Source: Croceicoccus mobilis (GTDB lineage: Bacteria; Pseudomonadota; Alphaproteobacteria; Sphingomonadales; Sphingomonadaceae). From it: DNA of 64,000 nucleotides. Both the position numbers and the translations under genes were made by a program. The number at the start of each line of letters is the position of its first letter. Position 1 is the stretch's first letter. The notes below the pieces were generated by a model. That model was given only the letters and a program-made list of their open reading frames with translations, was not told the origin of the DNA and ran no database searches. The stretch spans positions 620,001-684,000 of the forward strand of contig NZ_LYWZ01000022.1 in NCBI RefSeq assembly GCF_001661965.1, in the 5' to 3' direction. Below are positions 37,529 through 45,784 of the stretch, piece by piece.

Positions 37529-38664
37529 GCGAGGCCGGCCCCGAAAACTACCGCGTGCTGCATGTCGCGCAGAAGCTGCCGGGCGGGGTCGGCGCCTATC
37601 TGTCCGAAGTGCTCGCCTTTCAGCGCGAGGTGCTGGGCCCGCGCCGCGTTTCGGCGGTCATCCCGGCAGAGGAGCGCTACGTCCTTCCCTATCTTCCCGA
37701 TGCCTCGCTCCACCTGTTCGAAAATGCCAATCGCTCGCCCCGCGCGCTGCTGCGCTTTGCAGCCCATGCGCGTCAGGCGATCCTGACCGACCGGCCCGAT
37801 ATCGTGCACCTTCATTCCAGCTTTGCCGGCATGCTGCGCCCCGTGATCTCCCGCCTGCCGGAAGAGGTGCGGCCCGCGGTCGTCTATTGCGCGCATGGGT
37901 GGGCCTTCAACATTCGCTGGTCGAACCGCAGGCGCGACATGATCGCGGCGGTCGAACGCCATTTGTCGACCATGACCGACCGGGTCGTGTGCATTTCGCA
38001 ATATGAACATGACAGCGCGATCGAACGCGGCATGCCGGCCCATAACATGACCGTGCTGCACAATGGCGTGACAGAGCGGGTCTTCCCCGGCTCCAGCGCG
38101 CCGGTGCCGATGCCGCGCGACCGGATCAACCTGCTCTTCATCGGGCGCAAGGACCGGCAGAAGGGGCTGGATATCGCGGAAAAAGCGATGTCGATGCTGA
38201 CGGGCCTGCCGATCCACCTGCATGTCATCGGCGCCAGCGTGATCGGCGAAGGGCACCGTGAAACCCGTCTGCCCAATATCACCCATTACGGCTGGCAAAA
38301 GCGCGAGGCGATCTGGGGCTTTGTCGAGGCGTGCGATGCCGTGCTCATCCCCTCGCGCTGGGAAGGTTTCGGCCTTGCCGCGATCGAGGCGTTGCGGCAG
38401 GCGAAGCCCGTCATCGCTTCGGCTGTCGACGCGCTGCCCGAAGTCGTGCTGGATCGCCAGACCGGCATGCTGTTCCCGCCCGAAAATCCGCAGGCGCTTG
38501 CCGACATGCTGCGACAGCTGGACCGGCAGAGGCTTGCCGAGATGGGGCAGGCAGGGCGCAATGATTTCCTCGCCCGCTTTACCGGCGAACGCATGAATCG
38601 CGCGATTCTCGATTGCTATCGCGAAGTGCTCTACGAACGGGCGCTGGCATCGCGCGCGGCCTGA
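37525..38664 (+). CDS. GT4-family glycosyltransferase
   Basis: 379 residues, GT-B fold. N-terminal LHVAQKLPGGVGAYLSEVL, the mid-region VCISQYEHDSAIERGM and HNGVTERVF, and the C-terminal donor motif CDAVLIPSRWEGFGLAAIEAL, whose E-x7-E binds a nucleotide sugar. The cytoplasmic enzyme would add one sugar to the lipid-linked repeat unit. Donor and acceptor cannot be read from sequence. The ATG overlaps the polymerase stop codon by four bases. Confidence 0.93.
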   Translation: MSEAGPENYRVLHVAQKLPGGVGAYLSEVLAFQREVLGPRRVSAVIPAEERYVLPYLPDASLHLFENANRSPRALLRFAAHARQAILTDRPDIVHLHSSFAGMLRPVISRLPEEVRPAVVYCAHGWAFNIRWSNRRRDMIAAVERHLSTMTDRVVCISQYEHDSAIERGMPAHNMTVLHNGVTERVFPGSSAPVPMPRDRINLLFIGRKDRQKGLDIAEKAMSMLTGLPIHLHVIGASVIGEGHRETRLPNITHYGWQKREAIWGFVEACDAVLIPSRWEGFGLAAIEALRQAKPVIASAVDALPEVVLDRQTGMLFPPENPQALADMLRQLDRQRLAEMGQAGRNDFLARFTGERMNRAILDCYREVLYERALASRAA

Positions 38665-38674
38665 AGGACGATTG

Positions 38675-39859
38675 ATGGAAGTACTCGCGATCATCCCCGC
38701 ACGCGGCGGATCGAAGGGCATCCCGCGCAAGAACGTGAAGGCGCTGGGCGGAAAGCCCCTGATTGCGCACACGATCCTGGCGGCGCTGGCGGCACGGCGC
38801 GTCGGGCGTGTGGTGGTATCGACCGACGATGCCGAAATCGCCCATGTCGCGCGCGAAGCCGGGGCAGAGGTGGTAATGCGTCCCGATGATCTGGCGGGCG
38901 ATGTCGCCCGGTCGGAAGACGCGCTGCTGCATGTGATGGATGTGCTGGCAGAAGATGGCTACCGGCCCGATGCGATCGCGTTCCTCCAATGCACCTCGCC
39001 GCTGACCGCGCCTGAAGATATCGACGGCACGCTGGCCGCGCTGGACGAACAGGGCGCGGACACGGCGCTGGCCGTGGTGCCTTTCCACTATTTCCTGTGG
39101 CACGCCGATGCCGATGGCGCGGCAAACGGCATCAACCATGACAAGAGCTTTCGCCTGATGCGCCAGCAGAGGGAGCCGGAATTCGTCGAAACCGGCGCGG
39201 TCTATGCGATGCGCGCCGAGGGTTTTCGCGAGGCGAAGTTTCGCTTTTTCGGCAAGACCGTCATGCACGAGATCCCCGTCGAGCACTGGCACGAGATCGA
39301 CGACCCCGCCGATTTCCGCATCGCCGAGGAGCGCATGGCCCGGCTCGCCCGGTCGCAGCCCGCCCATGCCGCCCTGCCCGAAACCGTCGCCGCGCTGGTG
39401 ATGGATTTCGACGGGGTACTGACCGACGACCGCGTCTTCGTGTCGGCCGAAGGAGTCGAGAGCGTCGCCTGTTCGCGCGGCGATGGCATGGGGATCGAAC
39501 TGCTGAGGAAGGCAGGGCTGGCCATGTGCGTCATTTCCAAGGAGCAGAACAAGGTCGTCGCCACGCGCTGCGAAAAGCTGAAGCTGGAATGCGCGCATGG
39601 CATCGACGACAAGCTGCCATTGTTCCTCAAATGGCTGGAGGAGCGCGGCATTGATCCCGCACACGCGCTCTATATCGGGAACGACATCAACGACCTGCCC
39701 TGCATGGAAGCGGCGGGCTGCGCCGTGGCCCCTGCCGATGCGCATCCAGCCGCACGCTCCGCCGCCGATCTCGTGCTCGAAGCCGAAGGCGGGCGCGGCG
39801 CGATCCGTGAACTGGCGGACCTGCTGATCGCATCGGGCCGCATCGCGCCGCTCGGCTGA
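38675..39859 (+). CDS. CMP-nonulosonate (sialate-type) synthetase fused to KdsC-like HAD phosphatase
   Basis: 394 residues in two domains. Residues 1-228 are a NeuA-type cytidylyltransferase: IIPARGGSKGIPRKNVK binds CTP, AIAFLQCTSPLTAPEDI and FVETGAVYAM follow. Residues 240-394 are a HAD phosphatase of the KdsC/YrbI group with every motif intact: DFDGVLTD (244-251), CVISKEQ, GIDDKLPLF and YIGNDINDLP. A working phosphatase domain suggests the pathway passes through a 9-phosphate (or Kdo-8-phosphate-like) intermediate. TTG at 38672 is an alternative start. Clustered with a GT-B transferase and, 6 kb on, a NeuB-like synthase. Confidence 0.88.
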   Translation: MEVLAIIPARGGSKGIPRKNVKALGGKPLIAHTILAALAARRVGRVVVSTDDAEIAHVAREAGAEVVMRPDDLAGDVARSEDALLHVMDVLAEDGYRPDAIAFLQCTSPLTAPEDIDGTLAALDEQGADTALAVVPFHYFLWHADADGAANGINHDKSFRLMRQQREPEFVETGAVYAMRAEGFREAKFRFFGKTVMHEIPVEHWHEIDDPADFRIAEERMARLARSQPAHAALPETVAALVMDFDGVLTDDRVFVSAEGVESVACSRGDGMGIELLRKAGLAMCVISKEQNKVVATRCEKLKLECAHGIDDKLPLFLKWLEERGIDPAHALYIGNDINDLPCMEAAGCAVAPADAHPAARSAADLVLEAEGGRGAIRELADLLIASGRIAPLG

Positions 39860-39869
39860 TCCGGCGCCC

Positions 39870-40820
39870 ATGACGATCATCGCCGCCCTTCCCCGCTCTA
39901 GCCTGCACCTCCAGCTACTGGCCGCGAATGATCCGGGCGTCACCCATGTCCTTTATCGCGACGATCATATCGCAGGGCAGGTTGAGCGGCTGTTTCCGGG
40001 CAAGGGCGTGCCGCTGGGCCGCGAACAGCGCCCGCCGCGCAATCCGCTGGCGCTGCCTGCGCGCTTTGCCGCCAATAGCCGCTATTACGCATCGGTGCGC
40101 GGCATGCTCACCCCGCTGGGGATCGAACGGCTGATCCTGTTCCTCGAAGGCGAACCCCTGGAACGCATGCTGGTGCGCTGGTTCGCAGGGCCGGTGGAGC
40201 TTTGGGAAGACGGGCTTTCGCATTACGTCGATCTCACCAGCCCGCTCTGGTATGCGGCGCGCGGGGCTGTGCAGATCGCCAGCGGCTTTTATCCGCATGG
40301 CGCGATGCGCCGCCGCGCCGACCGGTCCGCGATGATCGTGCGTGACCGGTTCGAAGCCCGCGACCTCTCGCTGCCGAAACCGAACCCCGCCCCGCCCGAG
40401 GATCGCATCCTGATCATCGGCTCTCCACTGGCGGAGGACGGCATCGTGCCGCGCGCGCGCGTAGCCGAAGGGCTGGCGAAAATCGCTGCCGCCTCGCCGG
40501 TGCCTGCCTGCTATCTACCCCACCCGCGGGAGGATGCGTCGGCACTTACCGCGATGATCGGCCCCATCGACGGGCTGGAGATCGCCGCTCAGCCGCATGG
40601 CATCGCCCCGCATGTCGAAGCGCATGGCTATGCCGGTTTTCTCGCCGCCGCCTCGACCGCGCTCCTCGACCTTGGCCAGTTCGACCGCAGCCTGTTCGTG
40701 CCGCGCCTGTTCGGGCTGGAGCGCATGCATCGCGCGCTATCGGGCTGGCAGGCGAACCCGGTGCCGGTCGTTCACGGCATGTCCGGACTTGAACAAAGGC
40801 TCGCCGCGATAAAACCTTAG
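39870..40820 (+). CDS. Putative sialyltransferase-like GT-B glycosyltransferase (A)
   Basis: 316 residues, starting ten bases after the CMP-sugar synthetase. Weak overall similarity to bacterial polysialyl/sialyltransferase families (GT38/GT52-like). Three motifs shared by those families can be read in order: EDG at 113-115 (LWEDGLSHYVDL, general base), HP at 218-219 (CYLPHPRED, CMP binding) and S-T at 262-263 (FLAAASTALLDL). It likely uses the CMP-sugar made by its neighbour; linkage and acceptor unknown. Its last four bases overlap a convergent gene. Confidence 0.68.
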   Translation: MTIIAALPRSSLHLQLLAANDPGVTHVLYRDDHIAGQVERLFPGKGVPLGREQRPPRNPLALPARFAANSRYYASVRGMLTPLGIERLILFLEGEPLERMLVRWFAGPVELWEDGLSHYVDLTSPLWYAARGAVQIASGFYPHGAMRRRADRSAMIVRDRFEARDLSLPKPNPAPPEDRILIIGSPLAEDGIVPRARVAEGLAKIAAASPVPACYLPHPREDASALTAMIGPIDGLEIAAQPHGIAPHVEAHGYAGFLAAASTALLDLGQFDRSLFVPRLFGLERMHRALSGWQANPVPVVHGMSGLEQRLAAIKP

Positions 40821-42079
40821 GGTAACGCCGCGATAAGCCGCTGTGCCACTTGCGAGGAACCGTCAGAGGCGATCATCCCGATCTCGTCGTGCAACAGGCC
40901 TTCAGGCGCGGGGACGACGCCGATCTCCAGCCCCTGTTCCAGATAGCGGGCCAATATCGCCGCATCGTCCGATGCCGGTATGCCAAGCGCGACCAGCTGC
41001 TCGACCTTCTCCGCTTCCGCCGCCTCGCGAAAGCTGTCGCGCCCGATAAGGCTTGCCGCAACCGGGATCGAACAGACCATCGCTTCAAGCAGGGCGGACG
41101 AATAGAAACCCACGGCGGCATCGCAGGCGAGCAAATCGTCGTACAGGGGGCCAAGGCCATCCGCCACTGTCAGCCCATGATCGGCAAGCAATTGCGCCAG
41201 CCGCATACGCTCCTGCGGCGAGGCGCGCGGATGGATACGCGGCACGACCGCGATTTCATGCCGCGTGGCACAGATCGAGAGTGCTTGCGCCAGAACCCGT
41301 TCGGATTGCTCGACCGCATCCTTCTCGACCTTGCCGTCCAGTCCGAAAGGCTGGTGCAGCCAGAGGATGCGCCTTGGCCCCTGTCGATGTTCGCGCTCCC
41401 GCCATTGTTGCGCGGTCACCGCCAGCGCGTCGAAACGCGGCGGCGGAACCGGTATAAGCTTGTCTTTCGGAATGCCGAGCGCGGCCAGCCGTTCCACCCG
41501 GCCCGGCGCGGTGCACAGGACGAAATCGACCGATTTGCCGCCAAGATCGCGCCTTGGCAGCAGTTTGAGCGCCCGCAATCCGGCAAATAATATGCGATTG
41601 GCGAGGCGTGAGCTTTCCAGCGCCTTTTCCCCCGGCAGCGGCAGGCTGAACGGTCCCTCGTCGATAAGGAAAACGGGAATGCCCCGGCTGTGAGCGGCAT
41701 TGGCCAGTGCCTGCTCGGGATAGCCCCAGAGATGACAGAGCATGAGGACGCCGATATTCTTGTCATCGAGTATCTTGCCGAAATGCCGCTGCATCCGGGC
41801 GAACGCGCGCATGCCCCCCGATATGACGATATTGGGCGCTGCCGTCGTGAACCTCGATCTCAACCCGACATCGTCCGGTTCGACATGCTCGACAGGTGAC
41901 AGCTTCGCGTAATCGGCACTGCCGCGCCGATCGAATGCGGACAGGTCGAAAATGAAGCGCATCACTTCCAATTCCCCGAGCGCGCGATCGATGGCGGTGA
42001 TGAGCGCCGGATGCGACCCGCTCGCCCCGGCCAGGGCAATTACGCCCCTTCCATCCGCATTATCCAAGAGGTTCTGCAT
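40817..42079 (-). CDS. Putative sialyltransferase-like GT-B glycosyltransferase (B)
   Basis: 420 residues from the ATG at 42079; the frame stays open to 42160 but the added part is basic and unconserved. Not obviously homologous to protein A over its length, yet the same motif set appears: DEG at 140-142 (FLIDEGPFSL), HP at 283-284 (VVPRIHPRAS) and SS at 327-328 (VGFYSSALLEAM). A second CMP-nonulosonate transferase, or a capsule-type transferase of the same fold, is the best guess. It is transcribed opposite to the first and alone on its strand. Confidence 0.6.
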   Translation of the reverse strand: MQNLLDNADGRGVIALAGASGSHPALITAIDRALGELEVMRFIFDLSAFDRRGSADYAKLSPVEHVEPDDVGLRSRFTTAAPNIVISGGMRAFARMQRHFGKILDDKNIGVLMLCHLWGYPEQALANAAHSRGIPVFLIDEGPFSLPLPGEKALESSRLANRILFAGLRALKLLPRRDLGGKSVDFVLCTAPGRVERLAALGIPKDKLIPVPPPRFDALAVTAQQWREREHRQGPRRILWLHQPFGLDGKVEKDAVEQSERVLAQALSICATRHEIAVVPRIHPRASPQERMRLAQLLADHGLTVADGLGPLYDDLLACDAAVGFYSSALLEAMVCSIPVAASLIGRDSFREAAEAEKVEQLVALGIPASDDAAILARYLEQGLEIGVVPAPEGLLHDEIGMIASDGSSQVAQRLIAALP

Positions 42080-42119
42080 CAAATTTCCAACTCGTGTCGC
42101 CGCACGATGGGCGTTTTTC

Positions 42120-42160
42120 GGCTTACGGGGGTTGCGCCGTTCGTAAAGGTCCGTAAGCAA
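42120..42160. repeat. Inverted repeat in a divergent intergenic region
   Basis: GCTTACGG (42120-42127) and CCGTAAGC (42153-42160) form an 8-base perfect inverted repeat with 25 bases between. TTACG-like cores recur at about 42143 (CGTAAAGG) and 42171 (TTTACGCG). The region separates transferase B (reverse) from a small membrane ORF (forward), so an operator is possible. Confidence 0.35.
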
Positions 42161-42206
42161 AGCCGTGATTTACGCGAAACGTGAATAGCACGAGGCAAAG
42201 ACATAA

Positions 42207-42356
42207 ATGTCGCAAGAATTTCTGATCGGAGGCGCCCTGCTGCTGGTCCCGATCGTGATCCTGGCTGTTTTCGAGCTCCATGTCGCAAGGAAACGCAGGA
42301 TCGCGCGTGACACGGCGCGGCGCAGTAAAGCCCGTTCGCCAAGCGACGCCGCCTGA
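42207..42356 (+). CDS. Small single-pass membrane protein
   Basis: 49 residues: MSQEFLIGG, a hydrophobic segment (ALLLVPIVILAVFELHV, about residues 10-26) and a strongly basic cytoplasmic tail (ARKRRIARDTARRSKARS). GAGG lies about 11 bases before the ATG. Positive-inside orientation is clean, which supports a real product. Function unknown; it precedes another small membrane protein in the polysaccharide locus. Confidence 0.45.
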   Translation: MSQEFLIGGALLLVPIVILAVFELHVARKRRIARDTARRSKARSPSDAA

Positions 42357-42420
42357 TCGCGCGCGATGGCCAGAGCTGGCCGATTGATGGCATCGTGCTG
42401 AAAGCCGGGCGCGGCCCGCT

Positions 42421-42786
42421 ATGATCGAAACGGCTGTCGCTTTCTGGGAAAACCTCAAACAGGAATATATCCCGCCGGGCGAAGACCTGCGCGCGCTTAT
42501 TCACATCCATGTCGGACTGGCCCTGTGGCTCTTGGCAACATTGCTATTTCGCCGGGGCCCGGCATCCGTGCTGCCGCTCGCGATCGTATGGGCCGCGACC
42601 TTGCTGACAGAGGCTGCCGATCTCTATCACTTCTGGCCGATCCAATATGACTGGGTCTGGTACGATACCGCCGGGGACCTTTTCAACACGCTGTTCTGGC
42701 CGACCATGCTCTGGCTGTATTTCAGCTTTCGCAAAGCCCGCCGGGACAGGGAAAACGATCACGCTTCAGCCGGTTCGGAGAGTTAA
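42421..42786 (+). CDS. Hypothetical three-segment membrane protein
   Basis: 121 residues, family not recognised. Hydrophobic stretches at about 29-43, 50-68 and 84-103, with an aromatic loop between the last two (DLYHFWPIQYDWVWYDTAGD) and a charged tail. The layout resembles small VanZ-like or DUF membrane proteins but no signature confirms this. It ends four bases into the end of the convergent TPR gene. Confidence 0.6.
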   Translation: MIETAVAFWENLKQEYIPPGEDLRALIHIHVGLALWLLATLLFRRGPASVLPLAIVWAATLLTEAADLYHFWPIQYDWVWYDTAGDLFNTLFWPTMLWLYFSFRKARRDRENDHASAGSES

Positions 42787-44012
42787 CGCGGCGTGATCGC
42801 GATGTCATCGGCATAGCCGCGGCTATCGGTCACGAAGACGGATGAGCCGAAGCGCACGTCGAGAAACTGGACATCGCAATCTGCAGGTATCGTGAATTCG
42901 CCCGCAGCGATTTCGCGTTCGCTGTCACGTTTCAGCTCAGCGATCGCATTATCCGTCCCAGCGCAGGTGAGCCTGATCTGCGGCATGGCCTTGTCGGCCT
43001 GCTTGTTGGCCCAAAGCCTTGCCGACAGGGCATATTGCCCCTCACCCAGCGCCATGACCTGCCGCGCGACCTGACCGAGATGGCCGCTCCCCGCACGCAT
43101 TTCGAGAACGCGTCCCTTGCCGTCTTCCGCCGGCATCGGCATCGCCGATAAGGACGCACCCGATTGATAGCTCCAGCCAAGGGCCGCCACGTTCTTGTCC
43201 TCGAAATCGCCATTGCGAACGAGGGTACGCCCCGCGCCCTTGTCACCCCCGGCATCGAGCGCGTGAATAAGCTGCGCCGCTTCGGCGTTGGCCCCCAGCT
43301 TCAGGAGCTGGTTGACGACAGTGCCCGCGCTGGCGCGATCCTTAGTGGGTACGCCTTTGCCCCACAGGCCCTCGGCCCATGCCGAAAGACTGGCCTTATC
43401 CTCGTTGCGCACTACGAACAGCGGCATGAGCCGGGTTCGCCACTCCGGCCCCCTGGCCATGGCCTGCCCCAATTCGCGCGCAACTTCGGGGTCTGCCGCA
43501 GCATCGATGAGCTGGCTTACCACAAGGTCATAGCTGCGGCCGGTGGTGGCAAGGGCATGGCCGTAATGCCGGATCATCTCCTCGCCATTGCCGATGCGCT
43601 TCGCCTCCATGGCAAGGGCGAGTTCGGTCATCAGATCGCGGCGCGACAGGTTCTCACCATAGCGCAGCAGCCGCATGGCGCCTTCCCCGTCGCCGCGATA
43701 CGCCTTTACAAAGGAAAGCGAGCGGATCGCGCTCACTTCCAGCGGATCGTCCAAAATCGCTTCTCTGGCGAGCGTTTCGACCCTGTCGAGGGTCTGGGGC
43801 GACTGATCGGCCTGAAAAGCCAGCGCTGCCGCGGAAGATCGGGCCGGCGGGCTTGATGCGATCGGCGTGTCGGCAAGCTTCGCCCGCATCTTGGCTGGCA
43901 GCACATTGGGCAAGGTCAGCAGGGTGACCGGCACGCTCAGCCCGATTGCGGCGATGACAAGCACGCCGCCGGCAATCCAGCGCGTGCGATTGGGAATCGT
44001 CCTCTTCGTCAT
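42783..44012 (-). CDS. Membrane-anchored helical-repeat protein with CBM-like C-terminal domain
   Basis: 409 residues. One N-terminal membrane segment (about 12-36). Residues about 65-250 are helical and read like degenerate TPR units (Ala/Leu-rich with periodic Tyr and Gly). Residues about 265-409 look like a jelly-roll carbohydrate-binding module: it opens with RNGDFEDKNVAALGWSYQSG and ends SRGYADDIAITPR, the pattern of CBM4/9-like domains. A periplasmic scaffold or polymer-binding role in EPS assembly is inferred. Its start overlaps the stop of the ligase-like gene upstream (ATGA). Confidence 0.65.
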   Translation of the reverse strand: MTKRTIPNRTRWIAGGVLVIAAIGLSVPVTLLTLPNVLPAKMRAKLADTPIASSPPARSSAAALAFQADQSPQTLDRVETLAREAILDDPLEVSAIRSLSFVKAYRGDGEGAMRLLRYGENLSRRDLMTELALAMEAKRIGNGEEMIRHYGHALATTGRSYDLVVSQLIDAAADPEVARELGQAMARGPEWRTRLMPLFVVRNEDKASLSAWAEGLWGKGVPTKDRASAGTVVNQLLKLGANAEAAQLIHALDAGGDKGAGRTLVRNGDFEDKNVAALGWSYQSGASLSAMPMPAEDGKGRVLEMRAGSGHLGQVARQVMALGEGQYALSARLWANKQADKAMPQIRLTCAGTDNAIAELKRDSEREIAAGEFTIPADCDVQFLDVRFGSSVFVTDSRGYADDIAITPR

Positions 44013-45523
44013 CGACTCTTCTCCGTCGATGATCGGTGGGATGGCATCGGGCGCGACATCAGATAGGTCGCGAACACCAGAACCGCACCGGCAAGCGGCG
44101 TGCGCAGCGGATAATCGGTCAGGCTGGCAAGCATCAGCGATCCGGCCATGATCGCACCCGCACGGGTCGAGATCGTCTCACCGCTGGGCACGTTCTTCCA
44201 GCTGCGCCAGATGCGCCATCCAATCCATCCGACAAAACCCAGCAGGACCAGCAGCGCCGGGATGCCTCCCGTGAGGACCAGCTCGATGAGGTCGTTATGG
44301 GCATTGTTGAAATATTTCCGCGAAAGGCCCCAATCGGGCTCATAGCTGCGGAAGACCGGATCGAACGATCCGAAGCCCGATCCGAAAGGCAGGAAATCGC
44401 GAATGATGTCGAGCAGGACCGGCAGGAAAGTCAGGCGCTTTTCCGCAAGCAGGTCGTCACCGACAAAGCGATCGATCGACAGCGCCTTGCCGAACAGAAC
44501 GAGGAGAGCGACAACCAGCGTCGGCACCGCGATCACCAGGATGCGCAGCCATTTGGCGTGGGATTTGCGCATGCCTGCGCCCAGTTCCTCAAGCGGGGAC
44601 ATGGCAAGCGATGCCGCCAGCGAAGCGAAGCCGACCACGATCCCCGTTCGCGATCCGGTCACCACGATCATCACCAGCAGCACCAGCGCGCTGACCATGG
44701 CGATCAGGCGGCGACGCGAGGAAGGCAGCTTGCTCTTGCCATGCGCCAGCGACCACATCCGCAACACCGGAAAGCCCGTGGCCAGCACGGCTGCGGCATG
44801 GTTGCGATTGGCGAAAAAGCCCACCACCGAATCCTCGGCAAAGAAACGATAGGGGAGCGGGGGGCCGTCGATGACCCCTCCCACCTGAAACACGCCAAGC
44901 ACCAGCGAGATCGCGAGGAAGGCGAGAAAACCGTATATGACCCGCGGTTCCTGCCGATACGAAATTCCGCGCAGGGACATGAGCAGGGCAATGGCGGGAA
45001 GCAGTGTCAAAAGACTGTTCCACGTCCGCCAGGGGGTCAGCGAAATGGGACGCCATGGCTGATCGAGCCCGGCGGCAAGCGCCGCTTCGGCATAGCGTTC
45101 ATGTCCGGGCAGCGACGTCCAGATCGATGGCGGAAGCGGCACGAGCTGGACCGCGATGGCAAGCGCCAGCAAGGCCAGCAACAATGTCGGCGCCCGCATC
45201 TGGCGAGCAGGTGCGGTGATCGGCAGGACCAGAAGGACCCCAATCGCGATCATGCACAGCGGGCGCAGGAAGAGAAGAAGATTGACGTCGAGCCGCGCCG
45301 AGCCTCCGAACAGGGCTATTGCGGCAAAGACAAGGCCCAGCATGACGAGGCGCGCATTATCCGCCGTCGGCATCCATCTGCGCGGCCCGCCGCGCCGGCC
45401 ACCGCTCTTTGACGGACCGCGCCGCCTTGAACCGCCGTGTCGTCCGGACATTGCGTCGGACTGCGACCGGCCGGTCGGATCGTAAACTCTACCCGATGAT
45501 GACATGACTGGTCGCGGTCTCAT
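44009..45523 (-). CDS. O-antigen ligase-family (Wzy/WaaL-like) membrane protein
   Basis: About 504 residues, twelve or so hydrophobic segments after a basic, Gly/Arg/Ser-rich N-terminus of about 50 residues. The Wzy_C-type region has FFANRNHAAAVLATGFPVL, VVTGSRTGIVVGFASL and, in the periplasmic loop, NNAHNDLIELVLTGGIPALL; the N-H-x-D / A-H-N motif is typical of O-antigen ligase domain proteins. The start is uncertain: TTG 45565, ATG 45523, 45505 or 45451. Coupled to the TPR/CBM gene by a four-base overlap. Confidence 0.82.
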   Translation of the reverse strand: MRPRPVMSSSGRVYDPTGRSQSDAMSGRHGGSRRRGPSKSGGRRGGPRRWMPTADNARLVMLGLVFAAIALFGGSARLDVNLLLFLRPLCMIAIGVLLVLPITAPARQMRAPTLLLALLALAIAVQLVPLPPSIWTSLPGHERYAEAALAAGLDQPWRPISLTPWRTWNSLLTLLPAIALLMSLRGISYRQEPRVIYGFLAFLAISLVLGVFQVGGVIDGPPLPYRFFAEDSVVGFFANRNHAAAVLATGFPVLRMWSLAHGKSKLPSSRRRLIAMVSALVLLVMIVVTGSRTGIVVGFASLAASLAMSPLEELGAGMRKSHAKWLRILVIAVPTLVVALLVLFGKALSIDRFVGDDLLAEKRLTFLPVLLDIIRDFLPFGSGFGSFDPVFRSYEPDWGLSRKYFNNAHNDLIELVLTGGIPALLVLLGFVGWIGWRIWRSWKNVPSGETISTRAGAIMAGSLMLASLTDYPLRTPLAGAVLVFATYLMSRPMPSHRSSTEKSR

Positions 45524-45784
45524 CCCAATGGCTGCTGCAGTCGCCGGATCAAGCCGGGCGATCAAGGCCTTTCAACAGCCTGAGGCGGATGGCTAAGATG
45601 CATGGAACCTGTTTGCAAGGGGTGCGGTCCGCCGTTCACAGGGTGCCCCTGCTCGGACCGTCGCATTGAAGCCATAGTCCCCCGCAAGCTTTCCACGCGA
45701 GGGACAGTGGCGGTTGTGCAGAGGGCCCAAGCGGTGATATCCACGCGGCTAATTTATCAAATCCGCTTTTTTCGGAGCATTTTC
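45524..45784. promoter_or_regulatory. Divergent intergenic region before the NeuB-like gene
   Basis: About 260 bases between the reverse-strand ligase operon and the forward NeuB-like operon; both promoters must lie here. The 45 bases before the NeuB-like ATG are AT-rich (GCTAATTTATC at about 45748) in contrast to the neighbourhood. GGAG at about 45774 is a good ribosome-binding site. No exact -35/-10 pair was found. Confidence 0.4.

Noticed and set aside
44036-45412. A 458-codon forward frame opposite the O-antigen ligase-like gene
   Set aside because: Hydrophilic Gln/Arg/His-rich translation; the reverse frame has twelve membrane segments and ligase motifs.
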